DNA of 64,000 bases, taken from contig CAVTND010000015.1 of the NCBI GenBank assembly GCA_963735955.1, positions 42,272 through 106,271 on the forward strand, in the 5' to 3' direction. The first letter of the stretch is position 1. Each line of letters starts with the position of its first letter. The notes under the pieces were generated by a model, which worked only from the letters and a program-made list of their open reading frames with translations, did not search any database and had not been told where the DNA came from. The translations under genes and the position numbers were made by a program. The stretch comes from CAVTND01 sp963735955 (GTDB lineage Bacteria > Pseudomonadota > Gammaproteobacteria > Burkholderiales > Burkholderiaceae_F). Positions 26,559 through 36,733 of this stretch are shown here, in pieces.

Positions 26559-27361
26559 GCGTACTCCACCGTTCGCACTTGCGGCCGAGGAGGGTCTGCC
26601 GCCGGCCCGACGAAGCACTGGGCAATCGACATCCAGTCACGCGCGACCGCACCGCTGATGACCAGCCCGGTGTCGGCGATGTTGCGGCGCTGGGTCACGA
26701 CCAGACAGAAGTCTTCGGCGTCGCCCTCGATCGATGCGCCGGCGTCGGGCTCGCCCCAGTTCCATCGTTCGCCTGACGGTGCAGTCAGACGTACCGCGGG
26801 AACCGACTGGGGCGCCGTCAGACCGCGCCGTTCAAACGAGGCTCGGAAGTTCGAAATGCCCAGCCATGCAATATGTCGCAGGCGATCGCCATTGCGACGG
26901 CGCACCCGAAGCGAATCGACGATGTCCTGTCCATGCGCCCAGGTTTCCGTCAGGCGCAGGGTGATGAATGTGCGCAGACTGACCAACTCGCCGCACCAGG
27001 GCAGCACGCGGGTCGGATCCTGGCGGCGCAATGCGGTTAGAAGAACTTCCCGCATGCCGCGCCACGCTTTCAGCAGCTCGGCGCCATTCAGGCGTCCCAT
27101 GACTCGATCGACATGCGCCGGCATGCTCGCGTCTTGCCGCAGGACTGAAATGATCGTCGCAGCTTCGCCGGCAAATGCGTGCGGATCATTCAGTACCAGC
27201 AAGGCACAGCGGTCGAAGTACCAGAGGTTGGCAATCGATTCGTAGATGTTCCAGGCGAAGAACGGCACCGGGCGGCGCCATTCCGATTCATTCAATGGAG
27301 CGACGAAAGCATCAAGGGCATGCTGTTCGGCCGCCAGGTCGACGCATAGGCGAAGCATCAA
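26555..27361 (-). CDS. TIGR03084/maleylpyruvate-isomerase-like metal-binding protein
   Basis: 268 residues with a DinB-like four-helix N-terminal domain. Two of the expected metal ligands are visible in LRLTETWAHGQDIVD (Glu139 and His143). The third, a histidine in the first-helix motif (usually AHLxxFD), is Asn45 (ANLWYFD), so metal binding may be changed. The C-terminal half (about 165-268) matches the wHTH/SCP2-like part of the TIGR03084 family. Its stop overlaps the start of the palindromic element; before insertion it probably overlapped the DUF2156-like gene. Confidence 0.75.
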   Translation of the reverse strand: MMLRLCVDLAAEQHALDAFVAPLNESEWRRPVPFFAWNIYESIANLWYFDRCALLVLNDPHAFAGEAATIISVLRQDASMPAHVDRVMGRLNGAELLKAWRGMREVLLTALRRQDPTRVLPWCGELVSLRTFITLRLTETWAHGQDIVDSLRVRRRNGDRLRHIAWLGISNFRASFERRGLTAPQSVPAVRLTAPSGERWNWGEPDAGASIEGDAEDFCLVVTQRRNIADTGLVISGAVARDWMSIAQCFVGPAADPPRPQVRTVEYA

Positions 27362-27605
27362 AGATCCTCGAGGAAGCGCGAAGCCGCTGGCTTCGCGATC
27401 CGGGGCAGCGCAAGAGGCTGCTTCCCGTGACGGCCGCGCGTACGCGCTGGCCGTTCAAATTCAGTGGGCGAATTTTCGCAAGCTTTGAATGCCCGCCACC
27501 CCCCCGGCGCGGGGAGTGCGGCCGGGTTTACGCTGTGAAAGTCGACCGCAAGTCGTTACTCTTCAACCTTTGGTCGGCTCAACCCTCAAGTTTCTCGGAG
27601 CGCCC

Positions 27606-29097
27606 ATGGGCAAACGCATTCCGCCGCTTGACCTGATGTTTCTGCTCACTGAGACGCCCAACAGTCCGAAGCACGTCGGCGCCCTGATGCGCTTTGAACT
27701 TCCGGTGGGACGGGGCCGCGAAACGATCGACAAAATCGTCAAGGTTTACCGCGGTGCCCAGCCGACACCCCCGTTCAACTATGTGCCCGAGTTGTTCGGA
27801 GTTGGCCTGCCGAGTTGGAAGGTGGCGCGTGAAATCGATGCGAGGTATCACCTCCAGCACCTCGCGCTGCCACCCGGCGCCACCGACGAGGATCTGTACC
27901 GGCTGGTTGAATCGCTGCACGAGCCGGTGCTGGACCGCAATCGCCCTTTGTATCGCGTCTGGATGATCGAAGGAATAGATGGTGGCAGGTCACTCGCGGT
28001 GTACCTGAAAATTCACCACGCGATCATCGACGGTGCCTCTGCCGTGATGCGCATGGGGGCGAGCCTGACGGCGTCGCCAACCGCGCCACCGAACGCACCG
28101 TTCTATGCACTCCAGATGAGCGATCAGAAGCCGCAGGCGCCGAAGCGCCTGCTGGAGCAGCTGAGTGGGATCAACGACGCGGCGCGCCGGCAGACCATCG
28201 CCCTCAAGGATCTTTCGATCGACATACTGAAGAAGAGCCTGGGGCGGCTGCGCCTGCGTCCGCGCGAAGGCAGCCAGCCGTTCACTGCGCCGCATACGCC
28301 GATGAACGAACCGGCCAGAGCCGCACGCTCGTTCGCTGCGATGGAACTTTCGGTGAGCGAAATGAAGTCGGTCTCGAAGGCATTCGACGGCACGATCAAC
28401 GATGTCTCCGCGACGATCGTCGATGCGGGCCTGCATCGCTACCTGCAGCAAATCGGTCAGCCAAGCAAGCAGCCGCTGGTAGTGATGTGCCCGGTGTCAC
28501 TGCGTGCCGCCGGCGACACCGAAGCGACGACCAAGGTGTCGGCGATTTTCGTTCCACTGGGGGCTCCCGGACGCGTCAATCGGCGACCGCATGGAACGCG
28601 TGATGGTGGCCCTGAATTCCGCCAAGGACAACGTGCGTGCGTTCTCGAACGACGCGGCGATGATGTACAGCATCTCGGCCTTCGGACTCGGCGAGGCCGC
28701 TGACGTGTCACGGCTGGGGCGCTACACCGGACATATCGCGAACTTCGTACTGTCGAATGTGCCCGGGGCACGCGAAGAGCTTTATCTGGCCGGTGCGCAC
28801 CTGAAGGGCATTTATCCGGTGTCGGCGCTCGGCGCCGGCATTGGTCTGAACGTCACGCTGGTTTCGAGCGGTGACCGCTTGGGCTTTGGCTTCGTCGGCA
28901 GTGGGGCCTCGCTGCCCCACCTGACCGATCTTGCGCGGCATACCGCCGAGGCGTTCGATGAACTGAAAACCGTCGCCGCGCATCGTTCAACCGGGGCGAC
29001 CAAATCGACCGCCGCGAAGAAGGCGTCCCGGTCCGGTGAAGCAAAGCGCACAGCAAAGCGCGCCACCAAGCGCGTCACCAAGCGCAAGCAAGCCTGA
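27606..29097 (+). CDS. Wax ester synthase/diacylglycerol acyltransferase (WS/DGAT) paralogue 1, one frameshift
   Basis: Acyl-CoA:alcohol/diacylglycerol acyltransferase making wax esters or triacylglycerol. The catalytic HHxxxDG is intact: HHAIIDG at residues 137-143. The later ND motif is seen in GTINDVSATIV, and VSNVPG in FVLSNVPGAREELY. The frame breaks at about 28565 in a G/C-rich run, where the other frame continues without loss (PDASIGDRMERVM). The C-terminus ends with a roughly 35-residue Lys/Ala/Thr-rich basic tail (KRTAKRATKRVTKRKQA). Start ATG 27606 has GGAGC upstream. It faces the three other WS/DGAT genes across two hydrolase genes. Confidence 0.85.
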
Positions 29098-29112
29098 GCC
29101 GGCGGCGCTGCG

Positions 29113-29626
29113 CTACACAGCCGGCGCGCCACCGGTCAGCCGATCGCCTGGCGGGCGCTCCCTGCACGCGATGCGCGCCTGTAGCGGCGTCATGTTCTGC
29201 CAGACGCCGAAGCCGAGGCGTTGAACCCGGTTCTCGAACGGCATGTAGTTGGTATCGAGGGTGTAGTCCCAGCACACCCAGGCTGCACCACGCTGAACCA
29301 TCTCAAGATTCACATTGATCTCACCGACACGCACGTAGGCAAAGATGAAACCTTCGCCGCGCCCGGTTTCGCGCACGATCGCCGAGCGGCCTTCGACCAT
29401 CGCCGCCAGAAGGGTTCTCGACATTCGGCGCATAGAACTGACTGCCTTGCGGTGCGCCGATGTCGGCCAGACGAACCTCGACTTTCTTGCCATCGATGCG
29501 CACGACCAGCGTGTCGCCGCTGAGCACCGTCTCGACCGTCCCTTCCAGTCCGCCCGCGGCCGGGTTCGAGATGGCGCAGGCGGCCAGCATCGTCGTGAAC
29601 GCGAATACGGCGGTGCGCATCACCAT
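29113..29626 (-). CDS. Staphylococcal-nuclease-like lipoprotein, frameshifted
   Basis: The N-terminus is a lipoprotein signal (MLAACAIS); then GTVETVLSGDTLVVRI and VRLADIGAPQGSQFYAP match the SNase strand with its calcium and arginine positions. The frame shifts near 29430; the second part (GFIFAYVRVGEINVNLEMVQRGAAWV) completes the fold and runs to 29113. The catalytic second arginine region is less well conserved than in the nuclease at 22.5 kb. The start ATG 29626 overlaps the stop of the esterase gene. Probably intact in the organism, given the indel-rich patch. Confidence 0.7.
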
Positions 29627-30591
29627 TCGGGTCTGCCTGCGAATGAAGTCGATGATGCGCTCGATTGGCACGCTGCGCCTGCGGCACCGGCAGCGCCTGG
29701 AACACGTGCACCATCCGTCCCAGATCTCGAACTCGACCGTGAACACCGGCGGCGTGCGCGCGCGCCGCGGCCCGCGTTGATTCGTCGAGCAGGGCATCTC
29801 GTCGCCGCTGGCCTGGAAGAGCAGCGGTGGCAGGCCCGCGAAGTCGCCGAACAGCGGCGACAGGGACGGATCGAGAAAGCGCTCGGGCGATGCATACAGC
29901 GGCCGGATCGCCGCCAGTTTCGCGAAGGTAAACATCGGGTCGCTGGCCTCGTTGCGGATGAGGCTGATACTGCTTAGCGTGAAGTCAACGAACGGTGACA
30001 GCAGCACCGCGCAGCGCGGCATCGGCTCTCCGGCCGCCTTGATCCGATGCAGCGTGGCGAGCACCAGATTGCCGCCAGCCGAGTCGCCGCCAAGCACGAT
30101 ATTCGCCGGCATCACTGCCCTGCGCCAGCAGCCAGCGATACGCCGCGTGGCAGTCGTCAGGGGCGGCCGGGTAGCGATGCTCGGGTGCCAGCCGGTAGTC
30201 GACCATCAAGGCGCGCGCGCCGAGCGGGCGACACCAGCCGCCGACGAGGGCGGCGTGAGTGCGGCGGAAAGCGCAGCATGAACGCGCCGCCGTGGAAGTA
30301 GAGCAGCACGCGCTCGGCGCGACCTTCAGGAAAGTCGAGCCACTCCGCAGGCGACCCCGCCGGCATCGACCGGCGTACGGCGTACCGCGGGATCGACACG
30401 TCCGAATTTCGCGTCGAGGCGCTCATGCTTCGCGCGCTGTACCCCGATGTCTTCACCCAGCACCGGCGCTCGCCGTACCGTCAGGCGCAGCATCCAGTGC
30501 AGCCAGAAGCGCTTGAAGCTTCCGCCTGCGGCCGTCGATCCGGCGCGCGTAAACCGGCAGCCGGCGCGGTCCCGGTCACGGTTTCGCTCAT
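29620..30591 (-). CDS. Alpha/beta hydrolase of hormone-sensitive-lipase (acetyl esterase) family, multiply frameshifted
   Basis: Pieces in three frames give a complete HSL-type esterase: the oxyanion motif YFHGGAFMLRFP near 30300, MVDYRLAPEHRYPAAPDD near 30200, the nucleophile GGDSAGGNLVLATL near 30090, and ASGDE with a late IWDGMVHVFQ that supplies the catalytic Asp and His. All catalytic parts are present, so the four or more breaks look like sequence errors. Starts at ATG 30591, 43 bases after the WS/DGAT 2 stop. Probably hydrolyses short or medium esters; the place in the storage-lipid locus suggests lipid turnover. Confidence 0.75.
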
Positions 30592-30633
30592 GACTGAGCG
30601 CCGTGCCCGGCCCGACGGCGTGAAAATCGAGCG

Positions 30634-32198
30634 TCACTGCGGCTTCGGCGCACGCACCGCTTCGGCCTTGCGTCGCACGGCGCGCGATGCCGCCCTCGCC
30701 TTGTGGGCCATCCTCGGCCGCTTGCCCGCGCGCCGCAGTCTTCGGCTTGCGCTGGGCAACTTTTCGACCGCCGCCACCAGCTCGTCGAAGCTCTCGCGCA
30801 GGCACTGCGACGTAGAAGGCCGGATCCGGCAGCATGTTGCGGCAGGCGACCGTGCGAGATCCACATCACGCCGTTGTAGCTGAACCCGGTGTGATTGAGG
30901 CCGACGTAGTCGGTGGCAATGCTGACCGGATAGAAGTGCACGAGCCGCGCGCCGGCGACGTACAGCGGCACATCCGGGCCGCGCACGTTGGATACCGTGA
31001 CGTTGAGCTGCGGATAGAGTGCGTAGCGCATGAAGCGGTCGGCCACGAGCATGCGGCAACTCGTCCAGCACGTCCTTGAGGAAGTCGCTGCCGAGCGCTT
31101 CGGAGCCACGCTTGGCCGCTTCGCGGCATCGCGCACTGCCTTCAAGCGCTCGACCGGATCGGCGATGTCGGAGTGCAGCTGACCGGCGCGCCGCCGACCT
31201 GGTTGCCGGCTCGGCTGCCTGCCCCGGCTCGCGCACGCTGATCGGCATCAGCGCCATCAGCGACGTCTCCGGCAGCTCGTCCTTGCTCTTCCAGGTAGCG
31301 GCGCAGCGCGCCGCCGACGATCGGCAAGGAAGATATCGTTGATGGTCGCGCCTCGAACGTGCGCGCGCATCGATTTCATGCCGCGAGCGGCAGCGCCACC
31401 GCGTCGACCACGCGATTGGCCGAGACCGGCCGGTTGAAGCGTGTCATCGGCGCGCGCGACAAAGCTCGGCAGGCCGCACCTTCGCCGGCTACCACCCACC
31501 GGGATTGGCCCGCCGTGCGAGCTTCGCCCGCGTCACTAGGCCCGCGCAATCTTCGACAAGGTGCGTCCGTACAGGGTCGAAACTGCCAAGCGCGCGGCCG
31601 GCGGTATGCGCAACCGCGCGCGAATACAGTTCGATCGATCGTCGGGTCGCGCTCGGCATAGAAGGTGCGTGGCTCGACATCGATCGGCTCGATCTCGGCG
31701 CGTCAGCGAATGCACCGCCTTCAGCAGTTCCGCGCCCGCCTGGCCGTCGATCGACTGCGTGATGAAACTTCATGAAGAGCGCGAACGAACCGCTCGGCAG
31801 CCCGGGAATGCGGTCGCAGGCCCTCGATCACGTAGACCTCCCACAACGGCCGGCTGCGGTCCAGCGGCCGCGAATGCAGGCGCGCGACCTGGATCATCAG
31901 CTGGCGCCAGTCGCCGGGCTCCGGCAGCGCGATGTGGCGGACGTGGAACTCGAGGTCGAGGTCGGCATCGTCGATCCAGTACGGCCGATCGATACCGTGC
32001 GGCGCCGTGACGAGGCGCCGCCGGAACACCTTGGACAGGTCCAGCCGATTGCTGAAGTAGCGCAGGATGTCCTTGAAGCGGACCTTGCCATCGGGCGCCG
32101 TCGACGGGTCGTAGATGCCGAGCGAGGCCACGTGGTTGTAGACATTGCCGCGCTCGGTGTACAGAAAGTAAGCTGTCGGTGCCTGATAGCTGTTCCAT
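30634..32198 (-). CDS. WS/DGAT paralogue 2, multiply frameshifted
   Basis: N-terminal part after a short shifted stretch: NHVASLGIYDPSTAPDGKVRF, then LEFHVRHIALPEPGDWRQL and PLDRSRPLWEVYVIEGL, closely like paralogue 4. The catalytic motif reads MKFHHAV followed one base out of frame by IDGQAG, so HHxxxDG is there once an indel near 31755 is repaired. The C-terminal third has VSNVRGPDVPLYVAGARL and ends in a basic Arg/Ala/Lys tail. ATG 32198 has AAGGAG upstream. At least five indels; most likely an intact gene in the organism. Confidence 0.75.
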
Positions 32199-32216
32199 GA
32201 GAACCCGTCTCCTTGA

Positions 32217-33861
32217 TTATCTCTTCGGTGTTGCCATCGGCCATGCCTGGGCCGACTGCCGGTCGGCGCGCCTGCCGTGGCGTGATGTCAAGCGGCTGAG
32301 CGCTTCGCGCGCGGCGAGCGGCGCGGGCGGGCCTGACCAAAGCGCGGCAACTGCAGGATCTGCGCGCCGGTTCAGCCTCGAATACCCCCATTGCGCTCCC
32401 AAGATTGCGATACGAGCGCCGCAGGCAATCGGCGTAACGGGCCGGCTCCGGCAGCATTACGCGGCACGCGGTCACGCTGATCGTCATCCCGCCGTTGTAA
32501 TAGCCAAGCAGATGCGCCAGACCGGTCAGGTCGCTCAGCGTTTGCAGGCCGTAGAAGTCAACCAGTCGTGCCCCGGCCAGATAAAGCGCTGTGTCGGGAC
32601 CGCGCACGCTTGCCACCGTGGTGTTGATCATCGGCCCGAGACGGCCGACCAGGCGGGCGCGCCGGACCAGATCGCCCGCCATGCCGAGCACAACATCCGG
32701 CACCAGCTCAACCGCATCCAGCATCAGACGCCGCGCGAGAAAGCTCTGGAAGTCAGCGCGTCGTTTCCTCGCCTCGGCGACGATCAGACGCAGGCGCTCG
32801 GCCTGATCCTCGACCTCGGTGAACAGCCGCATCGCGGTGGAATCCGCGATCGTAGGGCTGGCATATACCCGCGTGCCGGAACGACTGGCCGAGGGAACTT
32901 CGGCCAGCAGGCTCACTGCCGGCAGTTCGAGCCGGGCGTCCAGGTACTTGCGCAGTGCGCCGGAGATCACCGCCAGGGCGACGTCGAGCACCGTGGCCCC
33001 CGGAACCGTATCGCGAATCCGTTCGACTTCAGCCAGATCAAAGCGCACCGCTTCGACGACGCGATGCGGCGATACCAGGCCGTTGAAGCGCGTACGCGGA
33101 GGCGGCTCGGTTGAAACCGGCGGCGCGGCGTGCAGTTCGACGACCGGATCTGCAGGCCTGTCTTCGGCGCTCGTCCGGCGGCTCAGCAGACTCCCAACGG
33201 CCGCAGAGCCGAAAGTAAGCAAAGGATTGGCGCGCATCGCGAGCCAGCGCCCGATCGTCAACGGTGTCTTCAGCGTGTCGACCGCGCTTGCCAGCAACAG
33301 CTGGGCCGTGGTCGGCGGGCGGTCGAAGAACTGAACTTCCTTGGGTGGTGATGCGCGGCTGTCCGGCGCCAGTTCGTGCAGGGCTGCAAAGAGCTGGGTA
33401 CCGAGCGCCCCGCCAAGCGCCGCGTAGTGGGTCTTGATGAACAGTGCAAAACTGCCCGGCGTCACGCCGGGAATACGGTCGAGCTCGTCAATGACATAGC
33501 ATTCCCACAAGGGGCGCGACTGATCGAGCGGGCGCGAATGCAGTCGCGCGACCTGGGTGGTCAGCTGCTGCCAGTCACCCGGACGCGGCAGTGCCAGGTG
33601 ACGCAGATGAAACTCGATGTCGAAATCGCGTTCCTCGATCCAGTAGGGTCGTGCAATCCCCAACGGCAGGCCGACCACGCGGCGCCGGAAAATCCCGGCC
33701 CGATGCATACGCTCGCGAAAGTGCCGCAGGATGTCGACGAACTCCACCTTGCCGCCCGGCGCACTCGAGCGGTCGTAGACGGCGAGCGTCGACACGTGCA
33801 TCGGCGTCGCGGCGGATTCCAGCCGCAAGCACAGGCTCTCGATACCCTTCAGTTGACGCAT
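32217..33861 (-). CDS. WS/DGAT paralogue 3 with degenerate catalytic motif
   Basis: WS/DGAT-fold protein of about 540 residues. It aligns well with paralogue 4 (LEFHxRHxALPxPGDW, ARLHSRPLDxSRPLWE), but the HHxxxDG motif reads HYAALGG at residues 145-151: the catalytic second His is Tyr146 and the Asp is Gly150. Other hallmarks such as VASVRGPDTALYLAGARL are kept, so the fold should be intact but acyl transfer unlikely. The frame as read runs past the expected end; an indel between 32220 and 32400 probably hides the stop at 32217. Starts 15 bases after paralogue 4. Confidence 0.8.
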
Positions 33862-33876
33862 CGTGGAACGTCGTCC

Positions 33877-35478
33877 TCAGCGATGTGAACTCAGGCGACG
33901 GGCTGGCCGCGGCGATGAGCCGGCGGCCAGAGTCGCTGCCTGGTGAATTCTAGGCGCTCGCTTGACCGCCGATACCTTCGCCTTGCGCATCGTTCGAGGC
34001 TGCGTCACCTTGTCTGGCGCCGAGGGCTGAACTGCGGGCGACGCGGCCCTCGTTGCCGCCTCGTCGGCTCGCTGCAGCAATACCTCGTAGCTCGCGCGCA
34101 GGCACTGGGCATAGAAGGCAGGGTCGGGCAGCATGTTGCGGCAGGCCACCGCGCTGATCCACAAGGTCCCGTCGTAGCTGATCGCGGTGTGGTTGAGGCC
34201 CGCATAGTCGGCCGGCATGCTGACCGGATAGAGCTGCAGCAGGCGGGCGCCCGCAAAGTAGATTGCCTGGCTCGGTCCGCGCACGTTCGACACCGCGGTG
34301 TTGAGCTGCGGCATCATGACGTTGCGCAGGAAGGCGCTCGCGACGAAATGCGGCAGGGCTTCGATCACCGTCGTGGGCAGATCGGTCCCCACCAGTTCTG
34401 CCTGTTGCTTGGCGCGTTGCGCTTCCTGCCGGATCGCACGCAGCTGCTCGACCGGATCCTCGATGTCGGTGCGCAGCCGCACGGGTACGCCACCAACCTG
34501 GTTGCCGGGGCGATTCGGGTCTGGGCTCGCATCTCCACGCAGGCTGATCGGCATCAGCGCCGCCAACGAACGCGGCGGCAGATCGTCCTTGCTCAGGAGA
34601 TAGCGGCGCAGCGCGCCGCCGCACACGGCGAGGAAGACGTCGTTGATCGTCGCGCCCTCAGCCAGAGCACGGATGCGCTTGACACCGGTGAGCGGCAAAC
34701 CCACGGCTTCGACCGCACGGTTGGCCGAGATCGGATGATTGAAGCGAGTGAGGGGTGCGCGCGGAAAACTCGGCATGGCATGGGCATGACCGCCTTCATG
34801 CACGGCCGGATTGAGTCGCTGCGCAACCTGGTCAAGAACAATGCCGGCGATCTTGAGTGCAGCCTGCAGCGAGAATCGGGTGGTCTGGCCGACGCGGCCC
34901 ACGCTGTGGCCGATGGCCTGTGCCACGCGTTCCACATCGCTGCCGTCCTCGCCGGTTGCGGCATCCGCGCCATCACCTGACGATTGGCCGTCGTGCAGAC
35001 AGCGCACGATCTCGATGGCTGTGGCGCCATCGACGGCCGCATGGTGCATTTTGGTGAAAATAGCGAAGGCGCCCGCTGGCACACCGGGAACATGGTTCAG
35101 TCCCTCGATCACATACATTTCCCACAGCGGCCGGCTGCGGTCGAGCGGGCGTGAGTGCAGCCGCGCCACCTGGATCATCAGCTGGCGCCAGTCGCCCGGC
35201 TGCGGCAGCGCGATGTGCCGCACGTGAAACTCGAGATCAAGGTCCTTGACGTCGACCCAGTATGGGCGGTCAAGGCCAAAGGGCACGGTAGCGAGGCGAC
35301 GACGGAAGACTTTGCTGACCCCGAGTCGTGCGCGGATCGTTTCCAGGATTTCCTTGAAGCGGACCTTGCCGCCGGGCGCCGTGGACTGGTCGTACAGGGC
35401 GAGCGCGGCCACGTGCACATAGTTGTGGCCGCGCTCCTCGGAAAGAATGAAGCTGTCGACACCAGTGAGCTGATCCAT
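33877..35478 (-). CDS. WS/DGAT paralogue 4
   Basis: Intact acyltransferase of 533 residues, making wax ester or triacylglycerol from acyl-CoA at the membrane. The catalytic motif is HHAAVDG at residues 145-151. The substrate tunnel region GATINDVFLAVCGGALRRYL and the signature VSNVRGPSQAIYFAGARL are normal. The C-terminus extends about 55 residues beyond the usual end, rich in Lys, Arg and Ala. ATG 35478 (MDQLTGVDSF) is the family start. It follows the lipase-like gene by 16 bases and precedes paralogue 3 by 15, so an operon of three WS/DGATs is likely. Confidence 0.9.
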   Translation of the reverse strand: MDQLTGVDSFILSEERGHNYVHVAALALYDQSTAPGGKVRFKEILETIRARLGVSKVFRRRLATVPFGLDRPYWVDVKDLDLEFHVRHIALPQPGDWRQLMIQVARLHSRPLDRSRPLWEMYVIEGLNHVPGVPAGAFAIFTKMHHAAVDGATAIEIVRCLHDGQSSGDGADAATGEDGSDVERVAQAIGHSVGRVGQTTRFSLQAALKIAGIVLDQVAQRLNPAVHEGGHAHAMPSFPRAPLTRFNHPISANRAVEAVGLPLTGVKRIRALAEGATINDVFLAVCGGALRRYLLSKDDLPPRSLAALMPISLRGDASPDPNRPGNQVGGVPVRLRTDIEDPVEQLRAIRQEAQRAKQQAELVGTDLPTTVIEALPHFVASAFLRNVMMPQLNTAVSNVRGPSQAIYFAGARLLQLYPVSMPADYAGLNHTAISYDGTLWISAVACRNMLPDPAFYAQCLRASYEVLLQRADEAATRAASPAVQPSAPDKVTQPRTMRKAKVSAVKRAPRIHQAATLAAGSSPRPARRLSSHR

Positions 35479-35494
35479 GAGGACTCCGGCCGCC

Positions 35495-36340
35495 CTAGAT
35501 CGGCAGGCGTTCGCGCTCAAAGCGCAGGCGCAAATGCGCCAGGTCGAGCGGCTTCCAGCCATCGGCGTCCGACTGTGCAAGCCGGTGGGCAATCAGGTAG
35601 AAAACAAAGGAGTCGAATCCCATGCCGACGTGCGAAGCCGGCACTTCGACGTTCTGGACCAGCGGACCGGGTGTTTCCTGCGCGTTGAATGCCGGCACGA
35701 CGCCGTCCTTCTCGCAGTAAAACGCGGTTACGGGCACGCCCTCGAGTGGCCGGCTCAAGTCGCGCATCTTGGCCATGAACTCGGGATCGCTGAATTCCAT
35801 ATCGGTCACCCACTCGTAGGCTCGCCAGACACTGATGTCCTTGGCATCACCGCTGAGAGGACTGCCCATCGTGATCACGTCGCGGATCAGTTGCGGATAG
35901 CGACGTGCCAGGGCCTTCGCATACACCCCACCGAGACTCCACCCGATCAGACTGATCTTGCGATCACCTGACTCGATGAAGACTTCCTTGAGCCGGTGTT
36001 CGACCAGCGCTTCGATGTCGTAGTGGTATTGCGTCGAAAAGCCGAGGTTGATGCCGAGACCCCAGGGATAGGCGCGATAGCCGATGCTCGACAAGAAGGT
36101 GCGCAGCGGCCAGGTCGGATGATCGGTCGACATGAATCCAGGCAGCACCAGCACCGCGTGACCATCGCTGCGCGGCACCTGGGTCAATGCCAGCGCGCTC
36201 CATGGCGAACTGAGCGTGTCGAGCACGCCGCGACCAAGGTCGCTGAAAACGTCGAGCCAGGTAAGTCGCGGAAGCGGTACGGCCGCGGCCTTCCGCGCCC
36301 GGCGCGCGCTCGCGCCTCGCTTGGATGCGGCTTCAGCCAT
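35495..36340 (-). CDS. Alpha/beta-fold lipase-like hydrolase
   Basis: 281 residues. Lipase features: HAVLVLPGFMSTDHPTWPL (oxyanion strand), the nucleophile elbow LIGWSLGGVYAKALA, ITMGSPLSG, a carboxylate in YCEKDGVVP, and a final ASHVGMGF with the catalytic His. This pattern resembles poly(3-hydroxybutyrate)- or triacylglycerol-lipase-like cytosolic hydrolases. The N-terminal 25 residues are basic and not a clear signal peptide. ATG 36340 is used; ATGs at 36355 and 36382 are also in frame. It heads the leftward WS/DGAT operon. Confidence 0.8.
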   Translation of the reverse strand: MAEAASKRGASARRARKAAAVPLPRLTWLDVFSDLGRGVLDTLSSPWSALALTQVPRSDGHAVLVLPGFMSTDHPTWPLRTFLSSIGYRAYPWGLGINLGFSTQYHYDIEALVEHRLKEVFIESGDRKISLIGWSLGGVYAKALARRYPQLIRDVITMGSPLSGDAKDISVWRAYEWVTDMEFSDPEFMAKMRDLSRPLEGVPVTAFYCEKDGVVPAFNAQETPGPLVQNVEVPASHVGMGFDSFVFYLIAHRLAQSDADGWKPLDLAHLRLRFERERLPI

Positions 36341-36733
36341 GGGTCCGGAGTGCATCAGCGCAATCGGAACGGACCGCACCAACGCGCGGTGCGTGATTCA
36401 GGGCGACTGACGGCTCTGTGCGCCGGCGCCGCTGCAATTGCAGATCGCGTCCGGGCCTGCAGGCGCGGTGGTGCGTGACTCCCAAGATCTCCTCCCACTC
36501 TCGTCCGACCTGACGCCGAGCCTGCCCGTGCCAATGGGCCGCGACAAAGCCAGTTCCAAACGATCTTTTTATCCAGGCCGACAGGCGGCCATGTGCTGGC
36601 CATTGCCTGCTCGACCCAAGCTGGGTCTGGCGCAGCTTTTGAATCTTAGCGGAGGCGCAGCAGGACCCGCCCTTCGCAATTCGAGCGCGCCCTCCAGTCG
36701 GAACCGCTTGAATACGGCCTGCCGGGGCTCCGG
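36341..36733 (-). promoter_or_regulatory. Intergenic region, likely promoter region of the lipase-WS/DGAT operon
   Basis: Non-coding stretch of 393 bases between the acyl-CoA ligase stop and the lipase-like start, both leftward. It is less G/C-extreme than the genes and contains a short inverted repeat, cgcacc/ggtgcg, near 36378. I see no convincing open frame and no clear -35/-10 pair. Its length suggests that the operon from 36340 has its own promoter. Confidence 0.4.

Noticed and set aside
29113..32300. True pseudogene cluster (esterase, nuclease, WS/DGAT 2)
   Set aside because: All conserved motifs survive in alternating frames and the breaks cluster within a sharply bounded patch, which fits sequencing indels better than decay.
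36341..36733. Sigma-54 promoter upstream of the lipase operon
   Set aside because: Only partial matches to TGGCAC-N5-TTGC were found on the minus strand, with wrong spacing.
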